Assembly (NCBI RefSeq): GCF_014699115.1
Contig: NZ_JACXAD010000013.1
Span: 87,537-151,536 of the forward strand
Direction: 5' to 3'
Origin: Hymenobacter montanus
Lineage (GTDB): Bacteria; Bacteroidota; Bacteroidia; Cytophagales; Hymenobacteraceae
DNA: 64,000 nucleotides
Under the pieces are notes generated by a model. It was not told the DNA's origin and ran no database searches. It saw only the letters and a list, made by a program, of their open reading frames with translations. Below are positions 8,501 through 17,509 of this stretch, in pieces. The translations under genes were made by a program, and so were the position numbers. Each line of letters starts with the position of its first letter. Positions within the stretch are counted from its first letter, which is position 1.

Positions 8501-10906
8501 GTTCCGCAGCGGCTTGCCCGTCGTGAGAATCGACTGAATGCGCTCCAGCGTCTTGCGCTCGCCACACAGGCTGAGGAAGGCCTCGCGCTCCAGGTCCAGC
8601 AGGTACTGCTCGCTTACTTCGGTGGGCGCCGAAAGGTCGCCGCCGCACATTACGTAGGCCAGCTTGTCGGCAATAAGCTGGTCGTGGGTGGAGATGTAAT
8701 GGCCTTGCTGCATGGCGTACACCCCCGTTTTAAACATGGCCAGGGCGCCGCGGCCGTGCACCTTGATGTTGGTTTTCGGCGTTGGCTGGGTGTAGCCAGC
8801 ATTGGCCAGGTCGAGAGCCGCGGCTTTGGCGGCGGCAATCACGCGGTTGCTGTTCACCACGATTTCGTCGCCCCGGCGCATGAAGCCCAGGTCGAAGGCC
8901 TCCGCGGCCGACGTCGAGACTTTAGCGGTGCTGATGGTCATGTACGTGTTGCGAATTAGGTTCAGCTCGGGCTCGCCTTCCTCGTACTTGGCTGCCGTGC
9001 GCAAGGTCATTTCCTTAGTGCCGCCCCCGGCCGGAATCAGGCCGACGCCAAACTCTACCAGGCCCATGTACGTTTCGGCCGCCGCTACCACCCGGTCGCA
9101 GTGCAGGTTGATTTCGCAGCCACCGCCCAGCGCCAGGCCGTGCGGAGCACCCACCACCGGAATGCTGCTGTAGCGCATCCGCATCATCGCGTTCTGGAAC
9201 TGGGCAATCATCAGGTTCAGCTCGTCGAACTCCTGCTCCACCGCCTGCATGTACACCAGGCCCAGGTTGGCCCCGGCCGAGAAGTTGGGCGCGTCGTTGC
9301 CAATCACCAGGCCGCGGTAGCTGGCTTCGGCCATCTCCACGCCCTTCAGTAGGCCCTGAATTACGTCCTGCCCGAGCGAGTTCATCTTCGAATGAAACTC
9401 GACGTTCAGGATACCGTCGCCCAAGTCGATTACGGAAGCGCCGGCGTTCTTCCACAGCACCTTGCCGGTGGTTCGCAAGTTGTCGAGAATAATAAAGCTC
9501 TCCACCCCCCGGATGGGCTGATACTGCTTGGTCTCAACGTCGTAGTACTCCTTCACGCCGGCCTCGTTCACTTTATAGAACGAAGTATGGCCGGCGGCTA
9601 GCATCTCCGTCACCCAAGCGGCCGGCGGTCGGCCTTCGGCCTGCATTAGCTCGAGGCCTTTTTGCACGCCCAGGGCGTCCCAGGTTTCGAAGGGGCCCAT
9701 TTCCCAGCCGAAGCCGGCCCGCAACGCATCGTCAATCTTATACAGGGCGTCAGTAATTTCAGGGATGCGGTTCGTAACGTAGGCAAACAGGCTCCCGAAG
9801 CTCTTGCGGTAAAACTCGGCGGCTTTGTCTTTGCCACTCACCAGCACCGCGAAGCGGGGGGCCAGCGTCTCCATGGTTTTGGTCAGCTCCAGGGTGGCGA
9901 ACTTCACTTTCGCGCTGGGCTTGTACTCCAGCGTGTTCAGGTCCAGGGCCTGGATTTCGGACTTGCCGCCTTCGCCCTTTACTTTCTTGTAGAAGCCCTG
10001 GCCGGTTTTATCGCCCAGCCACTTGTTCTCACCCATTTTCCGGAGGAACTCGGGCAGTTGAAACACGTCTTTGGCCTCGTCGTTTGGCAGGCCCTGGGCC
10101 AGGCCGTTGGCTACGTTCATGAGCGTATCCAGGCCCACCACGTCGGAAGTGCGGAAGGTGGCCGACTTGGCGTGGCCAATTACCGGGCCGGTGAGCTTAT
10201 CTACTTCTTCCACCGTCAGGCCCAACTCCTGCATGATGCGCAGCACGTCCATGATGGCGAACACGCCCACCCGGTTGGCGATGAATGCCGGGGTATCCTT
10301 GGCGAGCACCGTGGTTTTGCCCAGGTACAGGTCGCCGTAGTGCAACAGGAAATCAACAATTTTCGGGTCGGTATCCGGGGTCGGAATAATTTCCAGCAGC
10401 TTCAGGTAGCGGGGCGGGTTGAAGAAGTGCGTGCCGCAGAAGTGCTTCTTGAAATCGTCGGAGCGGCCTTCCGTCATCAAGTGAATCGGAATGCCGCTGG
10501 TGTTGCTGCTGATGAGGGTCCCGGGCTTGCGAAACTGCTCTACGCGCTCAAACAGGCCTTTTTTAATGTCGAGCCGCTCCACCACAACCTCAATCGTCCA
10601 GTCGCAGCCGGCAATATCCTTGAGGTTGTCGTCGAAGTTGCCGGTTTTGATGCGGCTGGCGTCGGCCTTGCGGTAGAGCGGCGACGGATTGGCAGCAATG
10701 GCCGCTTGCAGCGCGGCATTGACAATGCGGTTGCGCACGGCGGGAGCATCTAGCTGCAGGCCCTTTTTTTCTTCGTCGGGCAGCAGTTCCTTGGGCGCAA
10801 TGTCGAGGAGCAGCACCGGCACGCCAATGTTGGCGAAGTGACAGGCAATCCGCGAGCCCATGACGCCGGAACCCAGCACGGCAACTTTCTTGATGGTTCT
10901 ATTCAT
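8498..10906 (-). CDS. fadN: 3-hydroxyacyl-CoA dehydrogenase/enoyl-CoA hydratase fusion (FadN-like)
   Basis: Counting from the ATG at 10906, the 802-residue protein has the NAD-binding domain first (VAVLGSGVMGSRIACHFAN, about residues 8-26), then the hydroxyacyl-CoA dehydrogenase C-terminal domains. A crotonase/enoyl-CoA hydratase domain is at the end (GAPHGLALGGGCEINLHCDR; PAGGGTKEM). This order is the reverse of E. coli FadB/FadJ and matches Bacillus FadN. It hydrates enoyl-CoA and oxidises 3-hydroxyacyl-CoA. The in-frame start at 10948 adds 14 non-conserved residues and is not preferred. It lies 60 bp after marR and is probably cotranscribed with it and with fadA. Confidence 0.93.
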   Translation of the reverse strand: MNRTIKKVAVLGSGVMGSRIACHFANIGVPVLLLDIAPKELLPDEEKKGLQLDAPAVRNRIVNAALQAAIAANPSPLYRKADASRIKTGNFDDNLKDIAGCDWTIEVVVERLDIKKGLFERVEQFRKPGTLISSNTSGIPIHLMTEGRSDDFKKHFCGTHFFNPPRYLKLLEIIPTPDTDPKIVDFLLHYGDLYLGKTTVLAKDTPAFIANRVGVFAIMDVLRIMQELGLTVEEVDKLTGPVIGHAKSATFRTSDVVGLDTLMNVANGLAQGLPNDEAKDVFQLPEFLRKMGENKWLGDKTGQGFYKKVKGEGGKSEIQALDLNTLEYKPSAKVKFATLELTKTMETLAPRFAVLVSGKDKAAEFYRKSFGSLFAYVTNRIPEITDALYKIDDALRAGFGWEMGPFETWDALGVQKGLELMQAEGRPPAAWVTEMLAAGHTSFYKVNEAGVKEYYDVETKQYQPIRGVESFIILDNLRTTGKVLWKNAGASVIDLGDGILNVEFHSKMNSLGQDVIQGLLKGVEMAEASYRGLVIGNDAPNFSAGANLGLVYMQAVEQEFDELNLMIAQFQNAMMRMRYSSIPVVGAPHGLALGGGCEINLHCDRVVAAAETYMGLVEFGVGLIPAGGGTKEMTLRTAAKYEEGEPELNLIRNTYMTISTAKVSTSAAEAFDLGFMRRGDEIVVNSNRVIAAAKAAALDLANAGYTQPTPKTNIKVHGRGALAMFKTGVYAMQQGHYISTHDQLIADKLAYVMCGGDLSAPTEVSEQYLLDLEREAFLSLCGERKTLERIQSILTTGKPLRN

Positions 10907-10966
10907 CCTCTGGTGGGGGTGATGAGGTGGAAAAGTAAAGTGTAACAAAAGGCCCGAGCCGCCGGG

Positions 10967-11446
10967 TTAGGTAGTGGACGACTCCTGCCGTAAAGGCTTC
11001 AGCACAAAATCCTCGAACAGGGTTTTGCCCTCTATCATGCCCGTAATCTGGGCAGCCACCTTGAAAAACACGTCGAGCTGGCTCTGAGGTATTTTCTCGC
11101 GCATTTTCAGGTTAAAGTGGCGCACCGTCTGGCGGGAGATTTCCTTTTTCTCGAGCCCGAGGGGGGTCAGAAAAATGCGAACCGAGCGTTTATCCACCGA
11201 GTCGGCCTGCTTGTAGATCAAGCCTTTTTCCTCCATGCTCCGCAGGATGCGGGTCAGGCTGCGGGTTTCCAGGCCCAGGAGAGGCGCTATTTTGGTGGCG
11301 GGCGTGCCTTTCTCCTGGTCGATGTTCAACAAGACAAAGCCAATGCTGGTCGTGATGTCGTTTTGGGCCGCCTGGGTGTTATACATCCGGGAAATGGCGT
11401 GCCAGGCCACTTTGATGTTGTAGTCGACGGTTTCTTCGGGCTTCAT
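10967..11446 (-). CDS. MarR-family transcriptional regulator of beta-oxidation genes
   Basis: The 159-residue protein has the MarR winged helix: TPATKIAPLLGLETRSLTRIL is the recognition region, and EEKGLIYKQADSVDKRSVRIFLTPLG is the wing with its conserved Asp-Lys-Arg turn. The gene heads a unit with fadN and fadA. A near-palindrome (TTAGGCTTGCATAA on the plus strand, 11486-11499) lies about 40 bp upstream of its start, and two related sites lie upstream of fadE. The simplest reading is an acyl-CoA-responsive repressor that controls itself and the fad genes. The ligand is an inference. Confidence 0.88.
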   Translation of the reverse strand: MKPEETVDYNIKVAWHAISRMYNTQAAQNDITTSIGFVLLNIDQEKGTPATKIAPLLGLETRSLTRILRSMEEKGLIYKQADSVDKRSVRIFLTPLGLEKKEISRQTVRHFNLKMREKIPQSQLDVFFKVAAQITGMIEGKTLFEDFVLKPLRQESSTT

Positions 11447-11466
11447 GAATAGGGCTGAAAGTGCGG

Positions 11467-11499
11467 TAAACTTACGAATATTTTATTAGGCTTGCATAA
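11467..11499 (-). promoter_or_regulatory. marR promoter with predicted operator 3
   Basis: On the minus strand TAAGTTTA (11474 to 11467) fits the -7 box TAnnTTTG except for the last base. The operator-like TTATGCAAGCCTAA (11499 to 11486) overlaps where the -33 element should be. It shares TTAGGCTTGC with the fadE operator at 6241-6250. Confidence 0.55.
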
Positions 11500-11514
11500 C
11501 AGTTGAATGTAAAT

Positions 11515-11550
11515 AAACAAGGCCCCGCGCTACGGCGCAGGGCCTTGTTT
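11515..11550 (-). terminator. intrinsic terminator
   Basis: An 11-bp stem (AAACAAGGCCC, 11515-11525, with 11540-11550) has an inner GCGC/GCGC helix. It lies downstream of the lipoprotein gene ending at 11577 and insulates it from marR. The minus-strand T-rich tract follows the stem. Confidence 0.8.
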
Positions 11551-11576
11551 GAAACAAAACCTGTATAGTTACGGAA

Positions 11577-12365
11577 TCACAACTGCACTGCGATTCCCGG
11601 CGAGGACGTTGTGCTGAACGTTGGGTATACTGCGCGCCCAGTGGCTGGATCTAAGTAAGAGGGGAAAACGCTGGTGGCTCCAAACGCTGCCAGATAAACC
11701 GTAGTGCCTGAAGCAAAGCCAGCGTTAGTTAACGAAAAGCGATTGATACCGACTGTGGTTGAATAATAAGTAGCGAACGTTCCACCCGAGCCAATGGTAC
11801 TGGTGCTGATTAGGATGCCGGTAGCCGGGGTGGGGTTGGGCGACGCGCTGGCGAAAAAAGCAACCCGAAAGGTATTGGTCGGAACAGGGCTGGCGACGGT
11901 CAAGTTCAGGTACACTGTAATCATGTTAGACGAACCATTAGTTAAGCTGGTTATTGTCTGGGTAGAAACTTGCGACATGGTGCTTGTGCCCAGAAAGGTA
12001 GCTTGGTCGCCACCCACGTGCCCTACTCCTATGCGCCGGAACGTACCGTAGCCCGCACGTGAATAAACGATGTTATAGGTGCCGGCGCGTACGTTGCTTA
12101 GCGTGAATCGGCCATCGGCGTCGCTGGTGGCAGTAATTGCCGGAGTCACCCCGTCCAGAGTCACTAGAACACCCGTTTTGGACAATTGAACGCCATTCTC
12201 ATCAACCGAATTGACAAAGCCAGTGATGTTGCCCGAGAGGCCTGTGCCTGATGGTCCTGCCGGGCCCGGGTCTCCGTCTTTGCCTTTGCATCCGGCAAGC
12301 AACAACGCAGTACTGAGTACGACGCAGGCGTACCGAGACAGTTTTTTAGGGTATGAAAGCTTCAT
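11577..12365 (-). CDS. lipoprotein with carboxypeptidase-regulatory-like domain
   Basis: Starting at the ATG at 12365, the product has 262 residues and a lipobox LLAGC after a short signal peptide. A collagen-like segment (KDGDPGPAGPSG) comes next. A carboxypeptidase regulatory-like (Ig-type beta-sandwich) domain then follows, recognised by TSDADGRFTLSNVRAGTYNI. The rest is Ser/Thr-rich with alternating beta pattern. It is probably a surface or periplasmic lipoprotein. The in-frame start at 12425 would add a second hydrophobic stretch ahead of the signal peptide and is less likely. Its function is unknown, and it has its own terminator. Confidence 0.8.
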   Translation of the reverse strand: MKLSYPKKLSRYACVVLSTALLLAGCKGKDGDPGPAGPSGTGLSGNITGFVNSVDENGVQLSKTGVLVTLDGVTPAITATSDADGRFTLSNVRAGTYNIVYSRAGYGTFRRIGVGHVGGDQATFLGTSTMSQVSTQTITSLTNGSSNMITVYLNLTVASPVPTNTFRVAFFASASPNPTPATGILISTSTIGSGGTFATYYSTTVGINRFSLTNAGFASGTTVYLAAFGATSVFPSYLDPATGRAVYPTFSTTSSPGIAVQL

Positions 12366-12463
12366 ACTAAATAATGCGGAGAAAAGTGAACGCAGCAAAG
12401 CTACGATAGAAAAACACTCAATCAATCATGATTTAGTATAAAACTTTCTTGATTTTTCTCAAG

Positions 12464-14242
12464 CTAGCGCTTTTCAGCGTGCGCATACAGTTCTTCTATA
12501 AGCTGCTTGTTCTTCTCGGTGATGACTTTGCGCTTCACTTTCATCGTGGGGGTCATCTCACCGCTCTCTACGGTCCAAAGCTCAGGCAGCAGGACGATGC
12601 GCTTCACCTGCTCCCACTGGGCAAAGCTTTGGTTGTACTGCTTTACTAAGCCCTCGTAGAGCGCCACGATTTTCTCGTTTTTAACGAGTTCTTCATTGGG
12701 CGCATCGGGTACGCCATTGCGCTTGCACCAGCCTTTCAGGTCGGAGAACGAAGGCACTACCAAGGCCGACGGGAACTTCTGGTCGGCGCCCACTACCATG
12801 GCCTGCTCGATCAGGGGGTCTTCTTTCAGCTTGCCCTCGATGACTTGCGGCGCGATGTACTTGCCGCCCGAAGTCTTGAACATTTCCTTTTTGCGGTCGG
12901 TAATCTTGAGAAACCGGCCATTCACCAGCTCGCCAATGTCGCCGGTGTGGAACCAGCCTTCCTCGTCAAACACCTCCGCCGTCAGGTCGGGCTTGTTGTA
13001 GTAGCCCTTCATCACGCAAGCTGACTTGGTTAGAATCTCGCCATCGGGAGCAATTTTCACTTCCACATTATTGATAATCGGTCCTACCGTGCCAATCAGG
13101 TTGTTTTCCGGCTCGAATCCTCCTACGGCAATTACGGGCGAGGTTTCCGTCAGGCCGTAGCCCTCCATTACGCGGATGCCGGCGGCCCAGAATACCCGGG
13201 CCAGGCGCGGCTGCAGGGCGCCCCCACCCGAGACGATGCAGCGCAGGTTGCCGCCCAGGGCCTCGCGCCACTTGTTGAAAATGATTTTGTTGGCCAGGGC
13301 CAACTGGGTGTTGTACAGAAAACCCTGATCCTTCTGGGTATCGAACTTCAAACCCAGATCTAAGGCCCAGAAGAACAAGCTCTTCTTAATGCCCTCCTGC
13401 TCATGGCCCTTGGCGACGATTTTATCGTATACCTTCTCCAGCAGGCGCGGTACGGTAGTGAAGATCTGCGGCTTAACCTCACGCAGGTTGTCGGCGATGA
13501 CTTCCATGTTCTCGGCGTAATAGATGCTCACGCCATTTATCATGTAGAGGTAGGTCACCATCCGCTCGAAGATGTGGCAGAGCGGCAGAAAGCTTAACGC
13601 TTTGTCGCTCTGGCTGACCGGCACGTAGCGCTGCGAGTTGCGGCAGTTGCTCAGAATATTGTCGTGGGTGAGCATGACGCCTTTGGGGCTGCCCGTGGTG
13701 CCGCTGGTGTAGATGAGCGTGAGCAGGTCGTCGGGCTGCACGGCGGCTTTCAGGGGCTCCAAATCGGCGAGGCGGCCTTTTCTACCCAGCTCCAGCAGCT
13801 CGCTGAAATGCCGGGCCCCCTCAATTTTATCGAAAGTGAAGACGTTCTCGGCGGGAATGGCCAGGCCGATAGTGGCTTCTTTTACTTTATCGAAGAGCTT
13901 CCGGTCGGCCACGAATACGGCGCGCACGCCGGCATCGGCAAAAATGTATTTATAGTCTTCAACCGTGATGCTGGGGTACATGGGTACGCTCACCGCGCCG
14001 ATTTGGGCAATGCCAAAATCAGCCAGCATCCACTCGGGGCGGTTCATGCTGATGATGGCTACTTTGTCGCCGTGCTTCAGACCCAGAGCTGCCAGGCCCA
14101 GGCTGACGAGGTTAACCTCGTCTTGCACCTGCTGCGTGCTGGTGAGGACCCACTGGCCGTCGACTTTGGCGGCCAATGCATCATTATTGGGCAAGGTGGC
14201 TAGTTGATGGGGTAGGATATCGAAAGAGCGACGAACGTCCAT
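12464..14242 (-). CDS. fadD: long-chain fatty acid-CoA ligase (AMP-forming)
   Basis: The 592-residue adenylate-forming enzyme has the AMP-binding P-loop TLIYTSGTTGSPKGVMLTH, the A5 motif EGYGLTETSP and the A7/A8 motifs WFHTGDIG and LKITDRKKEMFKTSGGKYIAP. It activates fatty acids to acyl-CoA, which feeds the FadE/FadN/FadA enzymes encoded just downstream on the same strand. A lipoprotein gene with its own terminator separates it from the marR-fadN-fadA unit, and no copy of the proposed MarR operator was seen upstream of it. Substrate chain length is inferred from family and context. Confidence 0.93.
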   Translation of the reverse strand: MDVRRSFDILPHQLATLPNNDALAAKVDGQWVLTSTQQVQDEVNLVSLGLAALGLKHGDKVAIISMNRPEWMLADFGIAQIGAVSVPMYPSITVEDYKYIFADAGVRAVFVADRKLFDKVKEATIGLAIPAENVFTFDKIEGARHFSELLELGRKGRLADLEPLKAAVQPDDLLTLIYTSGTTGSPKGVMLTHDNILSNCRNSQRYVPVSQSDKALSFLPLCHIFERMVTYLYMINGVSIYYAENMEVIADNLREVKPQIFTTVPRLLEKVYDKIVAKGHEQEGIKKSLFFWALDLGLKFDTQKDQGFLYNTQLALANKIIFNKWREALGGNLRCIVSGGGALQPRLARVFWAAGIRVMEGYGLTETSPVIAVGGFEPENNLIGTVGPIINNVEVKIAPDGEILTKSACVMKGYYNKPDLTAEVFDEEGWFHTGDIGELVNGRFLKITDRKKEMFKTSGGKYIAPQVIEGKLKEDPLIEQAMVVGADQKFPSALVVPSFSDLKGWCKRNGVPDAPNEELVKNEKIVALYEGLVKQYNQSFAQWEQVKRIVLLPELWTVESGEMTPTMKVKRKVITEKNKQLIEELYAHAEKR

Positions 14243-14410
14243 GGGTGGGGGTCGGGTAAAGCGTAACGCGTAAAATTCACCTTAAATAAAGGTTTTTTTT
14301 CTGGGCTGGGCCGCACGCGAGTAAGCCCAACCGCAAGGTCTTATCATCGGCAAAAACTAAATCAGCAGTTAAAACCCTCAGAAAGGGCAAAAATGCGGAC
14401 TTTTGCTGCG

Positions 14411-14418
14411 TAATTTTG
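14411..14418 (+). promoter_or_regulatory. -7 box TAATTTTG upstream of the arginase-fold gene
   Basis: TAATTTTG fits TAnnTTTG and ends 16 nt before the ATG at 14435. No clear TTG lies at the right distance, so this is only a partial promoter match. Confidence 0.35.
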
Positions 14419-14434
14419 GCCCTTTCCGCCACCA

Positions 14435-15592
14435 ATGAACCTGGCCCTGTTTTTTGATCCTCTGCCGGAAACGCTGACCGATGTCGGGCCCGCGCCCAGC
14501 ACGCTCGCCGCTTACGCTACTCGCTTCACCGAAATATTTCCGGACTGGCGCACCGCCGACCTTGCGCTCATTGGGCTGGACGAGTGGCGGGGCAGCGCCG
14601 CCGGCCCGCCAGCGGCGGGGTGGCACGGCGCCAACGAAGTGCGCCAGCGCTTCTACCAATTGCAAAAAGGCACCGGCACCTTGCGACTGGTCGACTTGGG
14701 TAACCTGCGGCCGGGCTTAACCTTGGAGGATACCTACCAGCGCCTGCGGGAAATCATCGGGGCTTTGCTGGAAGAAAACACCGTGCCCGTGCTGCTGGGT
14801 GGCAGCCACGACCTCGACTATGGCCAGTTTCTGGCTTACGAGTCGCAGGAGCGCCCCATCAACTTTGCCGTAGTAGACTCCCGCCCCGACATGGCCGAGC
14901 CCGGCCCCGGCACCCCCGCCGAAGAAAGCCACCTGCGCCGCCTACTGGTGCACGAGCCGAACTTCGTCTTCAGCCTGGCCCACCTGGCCCACCAGCAATA
15001 TCTCGTGCCGCCGGAGATACTGGTCGCCCTCGAAAAGATGCATTTCGAAACCATGAGCGTGGGCGAGGTGCGCGCCGACCGGCGTCAGGCCGAGCCGCTG
15101 CTGCGGCAAGCCGACTTTGTGAGCATCGACATTGCCGCCCTGCGCTGGCAGGATGCGCCGGGCTACTCCCCCGCCAACCCCTTCGGCCTGGGCAACGAAG
15201 AAGCCACCCAGCTTTGCTGGTACGCCGGCCACAACGAACAGCTTAGCTCGTTTGGGCTCTACGGCTACCGCGCCGACCAGGACCCTAACGGCCTGGCGGC
15301 CGCTACCCTGGCCACGATGCTTTGGTATTTTGTGGAAGGGTTTTACCACCGCCGGCCCGAAACGGGGTTTGGCACGTTTCGCTTCCTTACTTACACGGTG
15401 GTGCTGCCGGGTAACCCCGACAAGCTGGTATTTTATAAGTCGCGCCGCGCCGACAAATGGTGGATGGAAGTGGAACGCCTGGGCGACAATGCCGTGAAAC
15501 GGGTGATTCCCTGCACCTACGAAGACTACCTGAATGCCTCGCAGGGCGATTTGCCCCAGCGCTGGATTCGTTTACAGGCCCTGCTGAGCTAG
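14435..15592 (+). CDS. arginase/formimidoylglutamase-fold protein with degenerate metal site
   Basis: The 385-residue product has the ureohydrolase fold pattern. GGSHD (residues 122-126) corresponds to the family's GGDHS. VVDSRPD (146-152) sits where DAHxD is expected. SIDIAAL (230-236) sits where SxDxDxxDP is expected. Several of the Asp/His ligands for the two manganese ions are therefore missing. It is annotated in many Bacteroidota as 'formimidoylglutamase family', but by these motifs it is probably not a working ureohydrolase. It precedes a cytochrome-b5-like gene by about 36 bp on the same strand. Confidence 0.75.
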   Translation: MNLALFFDPLPETLTDVGPAPSTLAAYATRFTEIFPDWRTADLALIGLDEWRGSAAGPPAAGWHGANEVRQRFYQLQKGTGTLRLVDLGNLRPGLTLEDTYQRLREIIGALLEENTVPVLLGGSHDLDYGQFLAYESQERPINFAVVDSRPDMAEPGPGTPAEESHLRRLLVHEPNFVFSLAHLAHQQYLVPPEILVALEKMHFETMSVGEVRADRRQAEPLLRQADFVSIDIAALRWQDAPGYSPANPFGLGNEEATQLCWYAGHNEQLSSFGLYGYRADQDPNGLAAATLATMLWYFVEGFYHRRPETGFGTFRFLTYTVVLPGNPDKLVFYKSRRADKWWMEVERLGDNAVKRVIPCTYEDYLNASQGDLPQRWIRLQALLS

Positions 15593-15628
15593 CGGCTAGT
15601 TGTTAGGGTGTTCATCCGGCTAAAAGAA

Positions 15629-15883
15629 ATGACAGAACCTTCCCGCGAGCAACTGACCACGTATACCAAAAACCAACTGGCGCTGCGCAATGGCCAGGAC
15701 CGTCCCGAAATCTGGGTGGCATACCAGGGCACTATTTACGATGTGAGCCGCTCGCGCTTGTGGCGGCGTGGCAATCACTACGAGCACTGGGCCGGCCAGG
15801 ACCTGACGGCGGAGCTGGATCAGGATGCCCCGCACACGGCCAACGTGTTCGATAATTTCCCGGTGATTGGCCAGTTGGGGTAA
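15629..15883 (+). CDS. cytochrome b5-like heme/steroid-binding domain protein
   Basis: From the ATG at 15629 the protein has 84 residues. It follows the pattern of the 'predicted heme/steroid binding protein' family (COG4892 type): YTKNQLALRNGQ, IWVAYQGTIYDVSRS, LWRRGNHYEHWAGQDLT, then DAPHTANVFDNFPVIGQL. The two conserved His regions are the likely axial heme ligands. It has no signal peptide or membrane segment, so it is cytoplasmic. A GTG start 21 nt upstream is possible but adds no conserved residues. It overlaps or abuts the murQ reading frame, which suggests cotranscription. Confidence 0.82.
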   Translation: MTEPSREQLTTYTKNQLALRNGQDRPEIWVAYQGTIYDVSRSRLWRRGNHYEHWAGQDLTAELDQDAPHTANVFDNFPVIGQLG

Positions 15884-15957
15884 TGTATGCTTTAGCTGGT
15901 TCGCTAATAGCTTTGTCTCATTCTTTATCGAACAAGCCCCGGCCCGCCTTACAACCC

Positions 15958-16761
15958 ATGACCACTGAATCTCCCTCCGAGTACCAGGACCTCGAAACCC
16001 TTCCCACCGCCGAATTATTGGCGGGCATGAACCAACTCGACCACACGGTGCCCCAAACGGTGGCGAAGGCCCTGCCGCAAATTGAGCGGCTTGTCGAAGT
16101 GATTGTAGCGCGCCTGCGGGGCGGTGGGCGACTTTTCTACATCGGGGCGGGCACCAGTGGGCGGCTGGGGGTAGTTGATGCCTCGGAATGTCCGCCCACC
16201 TTCGGTGTACCAGCCGAAATGGTGGTGGGCATCATGGCCGGCGGCGATTCGGCCATTCGGGTAGCGGTGGAAGGAGCCGAGGATGATGCCGAACAAGCCT
16301 GGAAAGATTTACAGGCCTACGAAATAAACGCGCAGGATGTGCTGGTGGGCATTGCCGCTTCGGGCCGCACGCCCTACGTAGTTGGCGGACTCCGGCAGGC
16401 CCGGGCCGCGGGCGTGGCCACCGGCTGCGTGGTATGCAACGCGGGCTCGGCGGTGGCGGCCGCCGCCGAGTTTCCGATAGAAGTGGTGACCGGGCCCGAG
16501 TTTCTAACCGGCAGCACCCGCCTCAAGGCCGGCTCGGCGCAGAAGATGGTGCTCAACATGCTGACTACGGCCACGTTTATCCGCCTGGGCTACGTGCGGG
16601 GTAATAAGATGGTAGACATGAAGCTTTCCAACGTAAAGTTGGTGGAGCGCGGCGAACGGATGCTGATGGACGAGCTCGGCATAGAAGAATCCGAAGCCGC
16701 GCAGCTGCTGCAGCAGTACGGTAGCGTCCGGGCGGCCTTGGGCAGCCGTGGCGCCAGCTGA
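15958..16761 (+). CDS. murQ: N-acetylmuramic acid 6-phosphate etherase MurQ
   Basis: From the ATG at 15958 the product has 267 residues, shorter than E. coli MurQ (298) mainly at the C-terminus. Key motifs are the SIS-domain phosphosugar site IGAGTSGRLGVVDASECPPT, GIAASGRTPYV, and the signature LTGSTRLKAGSAQKMVLNML. It splits the lactyl ether of MurNAc-6-phosphate to give GlcNAc-6-phosphate in peptidoglycan recycling. The in-frame start at 15883 would add 25 residues overlapping the cytochrome-b5-like gene and is unlikely. No anmK or murP partner is seen nearby. Confidence 0.93.
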   Translation: MTTESPSEYQDLETLPTAELLAGMNQLDHTVPQTVAKALPQIERLVEVIVARLRGGGRLFYIGAGTSGRLGVVDASECPPTFGVPAEMVVGIMAGGDSAIRVAVEGAEDDAEQAWKDLQAYEINAQDVLVGIAASGRTPYVVGGLRQARAAGVATGCVVCNAGSAVAAAAEFPIEVVTGPEFLTGSTRLKAGSAQKMVLNMLTTATFIRLGYVRGNKMVDMKLSNVKLVERGERMLMDELGIEESEAAQLLQQYGSVRAALGSRGAS

Positions 16762-16807
16762 AGTAAAAGGCCAGCAATCCCTTTGCGCAGATGGCACTTA
16801 GCCCAGT

Positions 16808-17326
16808 TTATTTCAGTCGCTTCTCGTAGCAGAAAAAGCGTAGGCCCGGCCGGATAGCTAGATTAATTTCACCCGCGAACCGGTAGCCCAGCTTCGGAAA
16901 GAGCTGCTGGGTAGCCAGGTTCTCCGAATTGGTATCAACCCGTAACGATTTAAGTCCCTGTTCAGCAGCCAGTATTTCGGCCTGCTTGAGCAGAGCCGTG
17001 GCCAGTCCGTGACCCTGGGTAGCGGGGTCTACCGCGAGTCGGTGCGTGACGAGTGCTGGCTCAGTAGGGTCCCAGTTGGCCTGGGCGTACTCGGGGTCCT
17101 GGTCGTTGTGCGTGAGCGCGGCCACTGCGGCTACGGCCCCGGCCAACTCTGCTACCCAGAGGTGCTGCCGGGCAATATCCTGGCGAAACACCTGCTCATT
17201 CGGGTAATCTGGCGCCCACTGATAGTTGCCACTGGCTCGCATCAGCGGCACTGCCCGGCCGATGAGCGCGAGGATGGCCGGCAGGTCGGCAGTGGTAGCA
17301 TGGCGAATGATGGGGAATGAAGACAT
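16808..17326 (-). CDS. GNAT-family N-acetyltransferase
   Basis: The 172-residue protein shows the GNAT fold: a conserved beta4 region (THRLAVDPATQGHGLATALL) contains the acetyl-CoA pyrophosphate loop of the Q/RxxGxG/A type. IIRHATTADLPAILALIG marks the N-terminal strand-helix. The C-terminal part (SENLATQQLFPKLGYRFAGE) is typical of small-molecule or protein acetyltransferases. The substrate cannot be told. It is transcribed away from the LysR gene at 17510 across a 183-bp spacer. Confidence 0.88.
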   Translation of the reverse strand: MSSFPIIRHATTADLPAILALIGRAVPLMRASGNYQWAPDYPNEQVFRQDIARQHLWVAELAGAVAAVAALTHNDQDPEYAQANWDPTEPALVTHRLAVDPATQGHGLATALLKQAEILAAEQGLKSLRVDTNSENLATQQLFPKLGYRFAGEINLAIRPGLRFFCYEKRLK

Positions 17327-17509
17327 GGCTTGTTCGGTGAAGATGATACTAAATAATTGCCACTATTGCAACGCCGCCCGCGCGATCAGAGCCACAGCCT
17401 ATTGGCATAGATTAACGCATGCTCGCTATCTGGAGCACAGGCAAAAGTACCGGGCTAATTGATGCTGGTAAATGCTACTTTCGCAGCAATCAACTCGCTT
17501 TTTGCATCA

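Noticed and set aside
17327..17509. LysR operator GCAT-N10-ATGC (17405-17422)
   Set aside because: The spacing does not fit T-N11-A and no second site was found. It is too weak to list as a regulatory feature.
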